A DNA stretch of 64,000 nucleotides, from positions 23,587,642-23,651,641 of the forward strand of contig CM019715.1 of the NCBI GenBank assembly GCA_009760885.1. The letters run 5' to 3'. The notes below the pieces were generated by a model that ran no database searches, was not told the DNA's origin, and saw only the letters and a list, made by a program, of their open reading frames with translations. Positions 10,690 to 19,656 of the stretch are shown here, in pieces (the first letter of the stretch is position 1; every line of letters begins with the position of its first letter). Both the position numbers and the translations under genes were made by a program. This DNA is from Achatina immaculata (taxonomy: Eukaryota; Mollusca; Gastropoda; Stylommatophora; Achatinidae).

Positions 10690-11069
10690 CATCAATATGA
10701 AAGAATACATACACCAGAAGAATACCAACACATCCTTATCAATGAATGTTAGAAAACGAGTCCTAAAATGCTATATTGAACCTATATTGTTATGTGGAAG
10801 TGAATCATGGACAATAGGCAAGTCTGCACAAAAATTATAGGAAGCAGCAGAAATGTGGTTTATTAGAAAAATGTTGCGAATCCCCTGGACAGCAAAAATA
10901 ACTAATGAAGAATGTATGAGAAGAGCTGGAGAGACAAAAAACCATGTCAAAAAAATAAGAGAGAGAGACAATGTACTTTCATAGGACATGCAATGAGAAG
11001 AGGGGGCATTGAAAATATTATAACAGGAAAAATAGAAGGAAGAAGATCAAGAGGAAGACCAAGAGAAAT
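10690..11069 (+). pseudogene. LINE family A, carboxyl-terminal part, upstream half
   Basis: Plus-strand frames read KRVLKCYIEP, LLCGSESWTI, EMWFIRKMLRIPWTAKITNE, ECMRRAGE, FIGHAMRRGG and GKIEGRRSRGRPRE. These are the consecutive carboxyl-terminal blocks of an RTE/jockey-like LINE polyprotein downstream of the reverse transcriptase core. A stop after SAQKL and a frame change break the sequence. It is cut after GRPRE by the minus-strand element at 11070-11916 and continues in frame at 11917. Other family-A copies lie at 32455-34140 and 44120-44565. Confidence 0.8.
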
Positions 11070-11916
11070 TTTCTTCTTCTTCGTTCGCATTGTCTGTCTA
11101 TATCTGCAGTCCTGTCTCTTGGATAAATTTCACTGTTTTTTGTAACTCATGTATGGAGCCGTAGAGCTTATCTTCTTTAGTGGTTTCACTGGGCCAGTAA
11201 TTATTTCTCAGTGTCTCGTAGTTGATGCAGTTCTGGAGGATATGTTCCACAGTTTGGGGCACCTGGGCACATGTACATAGATTAGTAGTACCAACCTTAA
11301 ACTTTGTATACATATGACTTTGGAGTTGGGTGTATCCTGTTCGGAGACGGAAGATGGTGACTTGTTCCTTTCTGTTTAGCATGTGATAGTCATCATGTGG
11401 TGGTGTTTGTGGCTTCCTGTAGGTTTTTATCATGCCTTTCTTCTGATTATAGGTGATTGGTATGTCTGGTTGCTCCATTTCAGTGCCCTCTTTGGCCAGA
11501 TGGTCAGCTTTCTCATTGCCTGGTATCCCACAGTGGGAGGGAATCCATTGCAAAGTGACTCCATGATGTAAGCCAATTTTTGACAAGGCATCCTTAAGGT
11601 CTGGTAGTTTGTTGCTCTGAAGAGCTTCCAGTACTGATCTTGCATCTGTGAGAATTACTACAGGACATGTATCAATTCTGGAGTCTGATAGTTTTTCAAC
11701 TGCAGCAATAATTGCCCTAACTTCTGCATCAAAGTTGTTACAGTATTTACCAGTGGGTATGGAAATCTTGTCAATAGTGTTGTTTGGATATTCAATATAT
11801 GCTCCTGCCCCTCCATTCTTTATGGCATTATGTGCAGATCCATCTGTATACACACGTATCCAGGTGTCACATGGATATTTGTCATCTAGAACACTAAGTG
11901 TGGCAATGATACTGAT
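11070..11916 (-). mobile_element. LINE family B, 5'-truncated insertion (847 bp)
   Basis: The element is flanked by identical 9-bp direct repeats aagagaaat at 11061-11069 and 11917-11925, a target-site duplication expected of target-primed reverse transcription. Its 3' end ends in GAA repeats on the minus strand, and the 5' end is truncated shortly before the RNase H domain. Removing it and one direct repeat restores the family-A frame. Confidence 0.88.
11098..11916 (-). CDS. LINE RNase H domain and carboxyl end (fragment, open)
   Basis: RNase H would degrade the RNA strand of the RNA-DNA hybrid during retrotransposition. The 314-codon open frame starts at 12042, but its first 42 residues are antisense family-A sequence, so the true element part begins near residue 43. 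In frame numbering I see Asp66 in RVYTDGSA, Glu107 in FDAEVRAI, Asp133 in LTDARS, His170 in WIPSHCG and Asp180 in GNEKADHLAKE. These are all four acidic catalytic residues and the usual His. A C-x-C-x8-H-x4-C segment follows near the carboxyl end (LCTCAQV...HILQNC), as in jockey/I-like LINE proteins. The reverse transcriptase is absent. The frame has no stop or frameshift, which suggests a young insertion rather than a functional gene. A standalone use is possible but unsupported. Confidence 0.85.
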   Translation of the reverse strand: MSIIATLSVLDDKYPCDTWIRVYTDGSAHNAIKNGGAGAYIEYPNNTIDKISIPTGKYCNNFDAEVRAIIAAVEKLSDSRIDTCPVVILTDARSVLEALQSNKLPDLKDALSKIGLHHGVTLQWIPSHCGIPGNEKADHLAKEGTEMEQPDIPITYNQKKGMIKTYRKPQTPPHDDYHMLNRKEQVTIFRLRTGYTQLQSHMYTKFKVGTTNLCTCAQVPQTVEHILQNCINYETLRNNYWPSETTKEDKLYGSIHELQKTVKFIQETGLQI

Positions 11917-12055
11917 AAGAGAAATGATACTGGACAGTCTGAGGGGATGGTGTGAGAGGAGATCACCAACTGAACTGATGGCCTGCATGAAGGATCGGAT
12001 ACTATGGAGAAGCATAATAGCCAACGCCAGTCGGCACGGCACATGATGATCATAT
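11917..12055 (+). pseudogene. LINE family A, terminal part after the family B insertion
   Basis: Following the second 9-bp repeat, the plus strand reads MILDSLRGWCERRSP, then LMACMKDRILWRSIIANA and SRHGT with a TGA stop inside gcacatgatgatcat. The D-R-x-x-W and HGT ends are family hallmarks shared with the copy near 44530. It joins in frame with GRPRE at 11060-11069. Confidence 0.8.
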
Positions 12056-12155
12056 ACAATATGACATAAGGATTGTGATTTAATAAGACATTAACATAAC
12101 AACAATGAAATTAAGAAAATGAAAACAGTACATTTTACTAATATTGCTTCTTATA

Positions 12156-12494
12156 AGATGTAAATGTTAGTGATACAGCTATCTATAACATGTAAATGTT
12201 AGTGATACATCTATCTATAAGATGTAAATGTTAGTAATACAGCTCTCTATAAGATGTAAATGTTAGTGATACAGCTCTCTGTAAGATGTAAATGTTAGTG
12301 ATACAGCTCTCTGTAAGATGTAAATGTTAGTGATACAGCTCTCTGTAAGATGTACATGTTAGTGATACAGCTCTCTGTAAGATGTACATGTTAGTGATAC
12401 AGCTCTCTGTAAGATGTAAATGTTAGTGATACAGCTCTCTGTAAGATGTACATGTTAGTGATACAGCTCTCTGTAAGATGTAAATGTTACTGAT
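12156..12494. repeat. 32-bp tandem repeat (~10.5 copies)
   Basis: The unit is agatgtaaatgttagtgata plus cagctctctgta. Its length and word order resemble the 32-bp unit at 57310-58235. Confidence 0.96.
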
Positions 12495-13100
12495 ACTGTT
12501 GCCTATATGCTCTTGCCCATCGGTTCAAAGTTATATTAGTTTTTGTCCCTCATTCACATCTTAACTATATTTCCCATACTACTTTCACAAACTTTGTCAT
12601 AAAAAAAATCAGTCGCCATTAACGATACAGGTTGGTGGAGGCCATCATGAGATAGACAAGAGTCACCTTGCCCAAGTCTAACATGAAAAAAAAAATTAGA
12701 CAAATCAATCTAGCACGTCATGGCTGGTGTACTGAGCAAAGAAGACTAAAGTACAAGGCAAAGCTAACTCAGTACAACCGTACCCAGTGTCAAGACGCAG
12801 AACTGCAGAAACATCCTTCCACTCTAACCAACAACTTGAAAAAATATTTCTAAATATGATATGGAAATGAGATCAGAAAAGAGGAAAACTGAGACTAATC
12901 TACATGTCAGCCAACAGAAAGTGTGAAGCGTTGGGTTCTAACGGAAATTTAACGGCACGAACGTTCATTTGGATACAAAGCGTCCAGAGTAAGCCATTGC
13001 AAACAAGAGGAACCAACCTTTCTTTGCAGATGCAAATCTAATCCAAGAGAAAAAAAAATATATTCCAAAAGCATTTTTTTTCATCAATATTGAATCAGAA
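12495..13100. other. unassigned sequence
   Basis: No element recognised; a 61-codon basic frame at 12668-12853 shows no family motif. Confidence 0.4.
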
Positions 13101-13168
13101 GCCTATAGGAGTGCTGTTTGGGAGGCAAAGTTCCGCAAGGGACATGCAAATGAATGAATGAATGAATT
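13101..13168 (+). mobile_element. RTE-like LINE 3' terminus, tail-only copy
   Basis: The segment gtgctgtttgggaggcaaag followed by ttccgcaagggacatgcaaa and TGAA repeats is the exact 3' terminus of the RTE-like copies at 28640-29275 and 41865-42470. Confidence 0.85.
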
Positions 13169-13360
13169 GAATCAGTTGTAATTTTGCTTTTAATCAAAAG
13201 ACAGACTTGTAGTTTTTTTTTAATGAAAAGACAAAATGTATGTTCCAGTAAATTCTCTGTGTAATATCCCAACAAAGATAGTTAAACTTTGTATGAGTAT
13301 TAAAGTTTGCATTATCATTAACAAGGTTAATTTCTTTATATCATTTTATAACCGTTCTCA

Positions 13361-14285
13361 TGTAGTGTCTAGGATCTGTGACTCATGTAACGTGTCTAAG
13401 ATCTGTGTCTCATATAGTATCTAGGATCTGTGTCTCATATAGTATCTAGGATCTGTGTCTCATGCAGTGTCTAGGATCTATGTCTCATGCAGTGTCTAGG
13501 ATCTGGGTCTCATATAGGGTCTAGGATGTGTGTCTCATGTAGTGTCTAGAATCTGTGTCTCATGTAGTGTCCAGGATCTGTGTCTCATGTAGTGTTTATG
13601 ATCTGTGTCTCATGTAGTGCCTAGGATCTGTGTCTTATGTAGTGTCTAGGATGTGTGTCTCATGTAGTGTCCAGGATCTGTGTCTCATGTAACGTGTCTC
13701 ATGTATGTCTAGGATTGTGTCTCATGTAGTGTCTAGGATCTGTGTCTCATGTAGTGTTTAGAAACTGTGTCTCATGCAACGGGTCTCATGCAGTGTCTAG
13801 GATCTGTGTCTCATGTAGTGTCTAGGATCTGTGTCTCATATAGTGTCTAGAAACTGTGTCTCATGTAACGTGTCTCATGTAGCGTCTCGGATCTGTGTCT
13901 CATGTAGTGTCTAGGATCTGTGTCTCATGTAGTTTCTAGGATCTGTGTCTTATGTAGTGTCTAGGATCTGTGTCTCATGTAGTCTCTAGGATCTGTATCC
14001 CATGTAGTGTCTAGGATCTGTGTCTCATGTATATTTCTAAGATCTGTGCTTCATGAAGTCTCTAGGATCTGTGTCTCATATAGTGTCTAAGATCTATGTC
14101 TCATACAATTTCTAAGATCAATGTTTCATGAGGTCTCTAATATCAATGTTTCATGTAGTCTCTATGATCTGTCTCATATAGTCTCTATGAGCTATATGTT
14201 ATTTAAAGATCTATGTGTTATGTAGTCTCTATTTGCTAAGTGGTATCTAAGATATATGTTTCGTGCAGTGTCTCAGAACTGTCTC
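13361..14285. repeat. degenerate ~25-bp tandem array (~36 copies)
   Basis: The unit is tctcatgtagtgtctaggat plus ctgtg. Divergence increases toward 14285, and some units carry an extra aacgtgtctcatgta piece. The gradient suggests older edges on the right side. Confidence 0.94.
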
Positions 14286-14317
14286 AAGTATATTATTATT
14301 ATTCTTATTATTATTAT

Positions 14318-14395
14318 TGGCGGTTTGGTTGGCTGAGTTGTTAGTCTCTCGGTTTACTAACCCCGTGGTACCGGGTTCAGTCCCATCAGTGGGAT
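14318..14395 (+). mobile_element. tRNA-derived SINE head
   Basis: An A-box-like tggttggctgag (14326-14337) and B box gggttcagtccc (14373-14384) lie 36 bases apart, as in tRNA-derived SINEs. It abuts the 3' end of a minus-strand Penelope-like remnant. No cloverleaf with a full acceptor stem is visible, so this is not called as a tRNA gene. Confidence 0.7.
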
Positions 14396-14404
14396 TTTTT
14401 TTCT

Positions 14405-15056
14405 GACAGATAAAAGGGAGGCGACTGCAGTAAAACTGGTTCTAATAATAAAGGTAGATAGAGGTGTATGGTGCAGGTTTACAAGGTAGCAGAGGGAGTG
14501 AGTATAGTGAGAAAAAACGAATAGAAAATATGAGAGCGAGATGAGAATGTATAAATGAAAAACATACAACATTCGATATTTCGGCGTGAGCCTTTTTCGA
14601 AGATTACATACACAAACAAGACAAAAAACGTATAACTAAGCGAAAAACTTATCTTAATGTGGCATCCTCCAGAAGTAGGAAACAGAGAAATGCGTGTCCA
14701 CTAGACGAGGCATAGAGACCACGCGGGGCCACACAAAGGATAAGCCGATAGAGCCAATCGTAAAGAAAAGGTGGAGAAAGAGAGGAAAGCAGGTGGAAGA
14801 AGGGGGAAGGGCAATAGAAATATGATTGAAGCTAGAGGAGAAGGTGTCGGGGGGGGGGAGGGGTTAAGCGGAGAGATAAGGAATGAAGAGCATAAACACC
14901 TGCAGGAAGAAAATGTGAAACTGGTGAATAGGACAAGACCATATAAACATTTATAGGTCGCCAGAGAAGAAGAGAAGGTGGCGATAGGGAGGACGAGCTA
15001 TGAGAAAGTAGAGTATAAATAAAAAAACGGGGGGGGGGTGTGGAAAACTAAAGCAG
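14405..15056 (-). mobile_element. Penelope-like element 3' noncoding region, copy 1
   Basis: Plus-strand blocks gcgactgcagtaaaactggt, atatttcggcgtgagcctt and a run of polypurine sequence match 47507-48339 in the same order. It lies downstream of the GIY-YIG remnant on the minus strand. Two G-runs (about 14850 and 15030) differ in length between copies. Confidence 0.75.
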
Positions 15057-15299
15057 TTAAAGGAAGCTGAAGACATTGTTAATTCCAGCTGTGTGGAAAC
15101 AGCCAGCCTGGAAAATAAGGCGCTGTTCTAGGACCCTCCGAGATCGTACATCGGCAGAACAAGAGCGGATCACACTAACAGAAATGTCCTGTTTTCCCCT
15201 GTGACTGCTAAGGCAAAAATGTTTAGCCACAGGTGTCCAGGCCCTGTTAATATCATTAAGATGTTGGCAAAAACGATCTCCTAAGCATAAACCGGTCTC
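15057..15299 (-). pseudogene. Penelope-like element GIY-YIG endonuclease, carboxyl part, copy 1
   Basis: The minus strand reads 80 uninterrupted codons: ETG, then GDRFCQHLNDI, AWTPVAKHFCLSSHRGKQDI, SVIRSCSADVRSRRVLEQR, and an end GINNVFSFL with a TAA stop. In the GIY-YIG nuclease of Penelope-like elements the YIG-E-T-G turn is followed by an R-F-x-x-H-L segment, which is what remains here. The GIY half and the reverse transcriptase are missing because the copy stops at a short TA repeat at 15301. Copy 2 (48340-49000) supplies the missing upstream motifs, which makes the class assignment firm. Confidence 0.85.
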
Positions 15300-15312
15300 T
15301 CATATATATATA

Positions 15313-15505
15313 TATTGGTACACACTAAAAAGGCCCTCGGCGTTCACCCAGCCTCAAAGAAATCTGGGAAGGTAAATGAGGCCAGGCATGATACTGACCA
15401 AACCACACTTTCAGGTGCAGAAGTTCATGGAAAATACGGGCCTAACACTGTATTCCCCAATATGCCTTAATGGCATGGAAACGGGGATTTTACCTTGACT
15501 TTTAT
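15313..15505 (+). mobile_element. SINE body and tail, head lost
   Basis: Blocks aaaaaggccct, tctgggaaggtaaatg, catgata, gaaaatacgggcctaacact and gcatggaaacggggatttta match the minus-strand SINE at 24850-25137 in order. The tRNA-like head is absent. The 3' end runs into TTA repeats. Confidence 0.75.
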
Positions 15506-15690
15506 TATTATTATTATTAGTATTATTGCTATTACTTGTCCAGTCCGTTAGGTCCAAATTTCGTTGCAACCGTATCTGTTAAATCAAAAGTTTACTGTGT
15601 TTTCAAAGGCTGACGGATTAAAAACGGAGGACCGCCTAACATCCTGCTCTTCATTATTCAATCTTCACTCTATAACCAATATTCCATGTA
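15506..15690. other. possible degraded LINE/SINE tail
   Basis: The piece ggaccgcctaacatcctgct at about 15630-15649 resembles the CR1/L2-like 3' block gcccgtctaacattctgccc, but only over about 20 bases. Confidence 0.25.
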
Positions 15691-15868
15691 CGAGGGTTGA
15701 TTGATAAGTTCTCGGCATAAGGTGCAAATACCTGAAACACACACCTGATATTAGGTGCATTTGTAGATCAGGTTAATGTAAGATTAAACGCCAAGTTTCA
15801 ATAAAATTAACTGCAATTATTTTTTTAACAGGCTACTGAAGTGGTAATGGGTGGCAGAAATTGAGGAA

Positions 15869-17092
15869 ATGGATAACGTGTCTCATCGAACACTCATTCG
15901 TTACCTCTGCATCAAGGGCTTATCATCGAAGGAGATCCATGAGGATATGGTGGAGACTCTAGGAGAGAGTTCCCATCTTACAGCACAGTGAAGAAATGGG
16001 CAGCTCATTTCAAACATGGAAGGGAGAGTCTGGAAGATGATCCCCGTCCAGGAAGACCAAGAACGGTAACTACGGATGAAACCACCGGCAGAATCCATGA
16101 CATGATAATGGAGGATCGACGACTAACTGAGCGGTACATTGCTACTGAGTTGGAGCATCTCCCAGGAACGTGTTCATGCCATTATTCACAATGATCTTCA
16201 AATGACAAAGGTCTCTGCTCGATGGGTCCCGAAACTTCTTGGAGTTGATCACAAATGACAGCGTCTCAAAATATCAAGAGACAATCTTGGCCATTTTTCT
16301 GCAGATCCCGAAAAGTTTCTTCAGCAATATGTGACTATGGATGAGACTTTGGTTCATTATTTTCAACCAGAAACCAAAGAACAGTCAAAGCAGTGGAAAC
16401 ACCATGGATCCCTACCTCCAAAGAAAGCAAAGGTGGTTCTGTCTGCAGGCAAAGTGATGGCTTCCATCTTTTGAGATTCAGGAAGTGCGCTATTAGTAGA
16501 CTATCTTCAATAAGGCCGGGACCTATTATGTTAATCTTGTGAAGCAACTGCAGGTCAAACTGAAGGAAAAGCGTCGAGGGAAATTGACGAGAGAAGTCAT
16601 CTTTCATCAAGACAATGCTCCAGTTCACAAGTCGGCGGTGGCAATTGCTGCCATCCATGAATACGGCTTCCAACTTCTTGAATATCCTCGTTATTCCCTT
16701 GATTTGGTCCCTTCGGACTGTTACCTGTTTATCTTATATCTTATATATCCTTCCCGTTCCGTTAAACGTCACATAAATCTCGCAAGGTAGTTCGCCAATT
16801 TTTCCTGTTTTCGGCGAGCTTTTCAACCTCATCAAGGGATTTTATGCCTATTCATTTGACCTCTGTTAACAACCTCCTCTTTAGAGTTTCAAGTGCTCTG
16901 CCTCTTTTTCTGTTTACCAAACTCAAAAAGGAGCTCAGTGGTCCCAAATTTGCTTCAGATGATGACGTCATTCTTGCTGTAGAACACTTTCTACTGGCAC
17001 AAAATGCTGACTTTTACAAAGAAGGGATCCGTATGCTCCAGGATCGCTGGACTAAGTGCATAAACTTGCAAGGGGACTATGTTGAGAAATAA
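15869..17092 (+). pseudogene. mariner transposase, DD34D type, inactivated
   Basis: The enzyme would cut and paste the element using a DDE/D catalytic core. From the ATG at 15869 the frame reads MDNVSHRTLIRYL, then after a one-base loss near 15970 YSTVKKWAAHFKHGRESLED and RPGRPRT, the usual helix-turn-helix linker. An extra base near 16150 precedes ERVHAIIHNDL and KVSARWVPKLL. Catalytic Asp 1 is in VTMDETLVHYF, where the usual Trp is Leu; Asp 2 is in FHQDNAPVH and Asp 3 in LVPSD, 34 residues on. Stops at 16256-16258 and 16472-16474, a further frameshift near 16510 and a LINE insertion at 16732 all inactivate it. The end reads GPKFASDDDVI to LQGDYVEK and TAA. Confidence 0.93.
16732..16909 (-). 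mobile_element. LINE family C, 178-bp 5'-truncated insertion in mariner
   Basis: Identical ctgttta repeats at 16725-16731 and 16910-16916 flank it. The minus strand encodes residues GIKSLDEVEKLAENRKNWRT and ends with ATAAG-type repeats. It matches the family-C copies at 24595-24790 and 41180-41612. The mariner frame (SDCYLF, then TKLKKELSG) is continuous when it is removed. Confidence 0.92.
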
Positions 17093-17163
17093 CCCAATAA
17101 CGTTGTCCACAAATAATCCGTTGTACCTTATGCCGAGAACTTATCAATCACCCCCTCGTAGTA

Positions 17164-17250
17164 CAGGGTTTCTCAAAATGTGGTCCACGGATCCCCGGGG
17201 GTTCGGGGGATATTCCTAGGGGGTTGGCGGGATTTCTGCAAGACTTTTTT
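17164..17250. mobile_element. possible hAT-type terminal remnant
   Basis: cagggtttctcaaaatgtgg then tccacggatcccc resembles the 5' ends of hAT transposons. It begins five bases after the mariner terminus. I could not find the matching opposite end. Confidence 0.35.
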
Positions 17251-17896
17251 TTTATTATCCGTTTAATAAACTGGACAAATATTACAGCTAGTATTAAACA
17301 CATAAGACGATCATGACACTCCTTGACGTCTTGCTTATTTGAAAAACCCTTCTTGTACAGAATCCTTTCGTTTTCATCTATAATGTGATGAACGCTGGTG
17401 GACTCACATTGAACTGCACCTTAATCCGCCCACGTCATTTTATTTAGATATTATTTGTATTTATACGTTTAGATCATAATTTGAAGTTTACGGAAGATAC
17501 AGTAATTTAGCACAATGACTTGTAATTAACTTGTTAAATTATCTTTGTTTCCCGTATAGAATCTGTAGAACAAAATTTACGTTGACTGAACCACTTGTTT
17601 TAATAAAGCTCTGACGCAGGACTTCTGCACCACAACCAGCTTGCCGAAGGAATTGTTGACACAGGAGAAGGAAGGGTTGGGGGTATATAAAATAAATATT
17701 TACATTCCAAGCATTTTGCCGGCCAAAGAACAGTTGTCTGCGAAATTACTGGATAGAATCTCAAATATTCGGTTAAGATTTTCTTATTCTGTTCTCCGAG
17801 TGCTGTCTCTAGATTTAATGTACCCTTTTTCCAGCTTTAGTCTTTTTTTTCTCTATTATAAAAAGAACAGTTATGCGTCGTGTCCTGTTGTCACTA
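17251..17896. other. unassigned sequence
   Basis: AT-rich, may include the rest of the hAT-like remnant; no coding motif. Confidence 0.35.
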
Positions 17897-18405
17897 TTTG
17901 TTGTATACTGGGTAAAGACACTGTTCAATCTGCCAGTCACCACTTTATTTGTTGTACACTGGGTAAAGACACTGTTCAATCTGCCAGTCACCACTTTATT
18001 TGTTGTACACTGGGTAAAGACACTGTTCAATCTGCCAGTCACCACTTTATTTGTTGTACACTGGGTAAAGACACTGTTCAATCTGCCAGTCACCACTTTA
18101 TTTGCTGTACACTGGGTAAAGACACTGTTCAATCTGCCAGTCACCACTTTATTTGTTGTACACTGGGTAAAGACACTGTTCAATCTGCCAGTCACCACTT
18201 TATTTGTTGTACACTGGGTAAAGACACTGTTCAATCTGCCAGTCACCACTTTATTTGCTGTACACTGGGTAAAGACACTGTTCAATCTGCCAGTCACCAC
18301 TTTATTTGTTGTACACTGGGTAAAGACACTGTTCAATCTGCCAGTCACCACTTTATTTGTTGTACACTGGGTAAAGACACTGTTCAATCTGCCAGTCACC
18401 AATCT
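17897..18405. repeat. 51-bp minisatellite (10 copies)
   Basis: The unit is gttgtacactgggtaaagac, actgttcaatctgccagtca, ccactttattt. Fifty-one is 17 codons, so frames of 205-255 codons on both strands are artefacts. The part aagacactgttcaatctgcc is related to one end of interspersed family X. Confidence 0.97.
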
Positions 18406-18409
18406 TAGT

Positions 18410-18475
18410 TTGCGCCAGGGCTGGCGAACCACAGCCGACCAAGACCCTGTTGCACCAGTCCTTTGCTACCCCAGT
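18410..18475 (-). repeat. interspersed family X, partial copy (minus)
   Basis: ggctggcgaaccacagccga followed by ccaagaccctgttgcacc matches 54048-54090. It lies next to the 51-bp array that appears to derive from the same family end. Confidence 0.7.
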
Positions 18476-18499
18476 CTTCTTCTTCTTCTTTTTCTTTTG

Positions 18500-18870
18500 C
18501 TTCAGTGTCTCAACTGAGAGCTGGTGCTCTACGTAGTCGATGCAGTGAAGATGTTGAGGCACAACATCGTGTCGACCTGGGAGTGGATCATGGCAATTAT
18601 CTTTGTCAGTCCCTGATTGCGGAGAACATGCAGGGGACGTGCAATATTTCGTTGGTAGACTTCACCGCCGTTGAGACTATGGCGATCCCCAGTTCCTTAG
18701 CCAGCCCAGGCCTGTTAGTAGGGATATCAGCGAATAGGTTGGGCAAGTTTATTGTCAGCTCTGGTTCGCCAAACCTGTCGCCAGTCAGTATGTCAGCTCT
18801 GGTTCGCCAAACCTGACGCCAGTATGTCAGCCTTGTGTCTCTGACTGCCAAAATGGACAGTGTCTTCACT
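18500..18870 (+). repeat. interspersed family X, long copy (plus)
   Basis: Blocks gagctggtgctctacg, gatgttgaggcacaacat, gactatggcgatcc, tggttcgccaaacctg and gacagtgtcttcac correspond in order to 42567-42880 and, inverted, 53985-54312. A 34-bp internal duplication (gtcagctctggttcgccaaa) is unique to this copy. Class unknown; no inverted termini or coding domain recognised. Confidence 0.75.
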
Positions 18871-18959
18871 CCCGTCATTCCCGCTAGTTTGGCTAACGAT
18901 ACAGAGATCACTATCATCCTCATAGGGGCGGAGCCTGACCCGCTAGCTTGTCTAACGAT

Positions 18960-19125
18960 ACAGAGATCGCTGTCATCCTCATAAGGGCGGGGTCTGCTAG
19001 TATGCAGTACTTCTTCACCTACCATACTTTCTTAGCTTCTTTCAGGGACTAAAAATAGAAGTAACCGTAGCCATCTCCCCATCCGACACGATGCTGTGCC
19101 TCAACATTTTCATGGCATCGGCAAC
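18960..19125 (-). repeat. interspersed family X, partial copy (minus)
   Basis: At 19060-19115, catctccccatccgacacga and tgctgtgcctcaacattttc invert the segment at about 18535-18590. Upstream sequence (gatacagagatc) is itself repeated at 18898 and 18957. Confidence 0.6.
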
Positions 19126-19183
19126 ATTTAACTGTCCACCATGCTCGTAGTCACAGCATTTCGCCTTGAAACTACGTTTTCAG

Positions 19184-19186
<3 letters not shown>

Positions 19187-19215
<29 letters not shown>
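19187..19215. repeat. (TA)n microsatellite
   Basis: About 14 TA units separate family X from family Y. Confidence 0.95.
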
Positions 19216-19218
<3 letters not shown>

Positions 19219-19225
19219 CTAGGCA

Positions 19226-19625
19226 ATTTCATAGAGACGTTGTTTGGCGAACCGTAGTCGCTCGAATGAGCTGCCTCAGATATACTGGGAAACAAATGAA
19301 GGGGTAAATAAGAAAAGAAACAATATAGTTTAGAAATGACTCGGAGAGAGTCAGGGAAGAATTTCAGAGCAAGAATCATAGACAACTGGTTAGGGCTGTT
19401 TTGAATAGTAGTAATAGAACGTTCATATTAAAGCCGTACTATTAAACCACTGAACATTAAAAAATAAGGCCCTCCCAACTCCCTCCCGCCCCCCCCCCCG
19501 GCCCAACATTCTACTCACATCACATACAACATTCATATGACGTTCAACATTTATTATGTCGTTTTGAGGAAAGACGCTGACGATGGTTGGGACATGCTTT
19601 GAATGGTCGATGTCTCAGTATCAAA
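19226..19625 (+). repeat. interspersed family Y, copy 1 (LINE-like)
   Basis: About 400 bp shared with 27608-27975: gcctcagatatactgggaaa, aataagaaaagaaacaatat, atagtagtaatagaacgttc, cattctactcacatcacata and acatttattatgtcgttttg. At its right end the plus strand reads RWLGHALNGRCLSIKN, a LINE carboxyl-type motif, followed by GRPKE at the start of the next minisatellite. The left portion has no coding signature. Confidence 0.75.
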
Positions 19626-19656
19626 AACAGCATTAAGGGGAACAGAAGTAAGGGTA

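Larger units (their letters stand above)
15691..17158 (+). mobile_element. mariner element with terminal inverted repeats
   Basis: The left end cgagggttgattgataagtt and the inverted right end cgagggggtgattgataagt continue with ctcggcataaggt on both sides. Both ends are flanked by TA, the mariner target duplication. The span of 1468 bp minus the nested 178-bp insertion and one 7-bp duplication gives 1283 bp, the usual length of a full mariner. Confidence 0.95.

Noticed and set aside
11430..11645. Additional frames within the RNase H region
   Set aside because: Shadows of the minus-strand RNase H frame in other phases.
14318..14395. Functional tRNA gene
   Set aside because: A and B boxes are present but no acceptor stem, anticodon arm or TTTT terminator in the right place; a SINE head fits better.
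17641..18432. Frames of 205-255 codons encoding a regular 17-residue repeat
   Set aside because: The 51-bp DNA unit keeps every frame open on both strands, and synonymous and nonsynonymous sites vary alike; it is a minisatellite, not a repeat protein.
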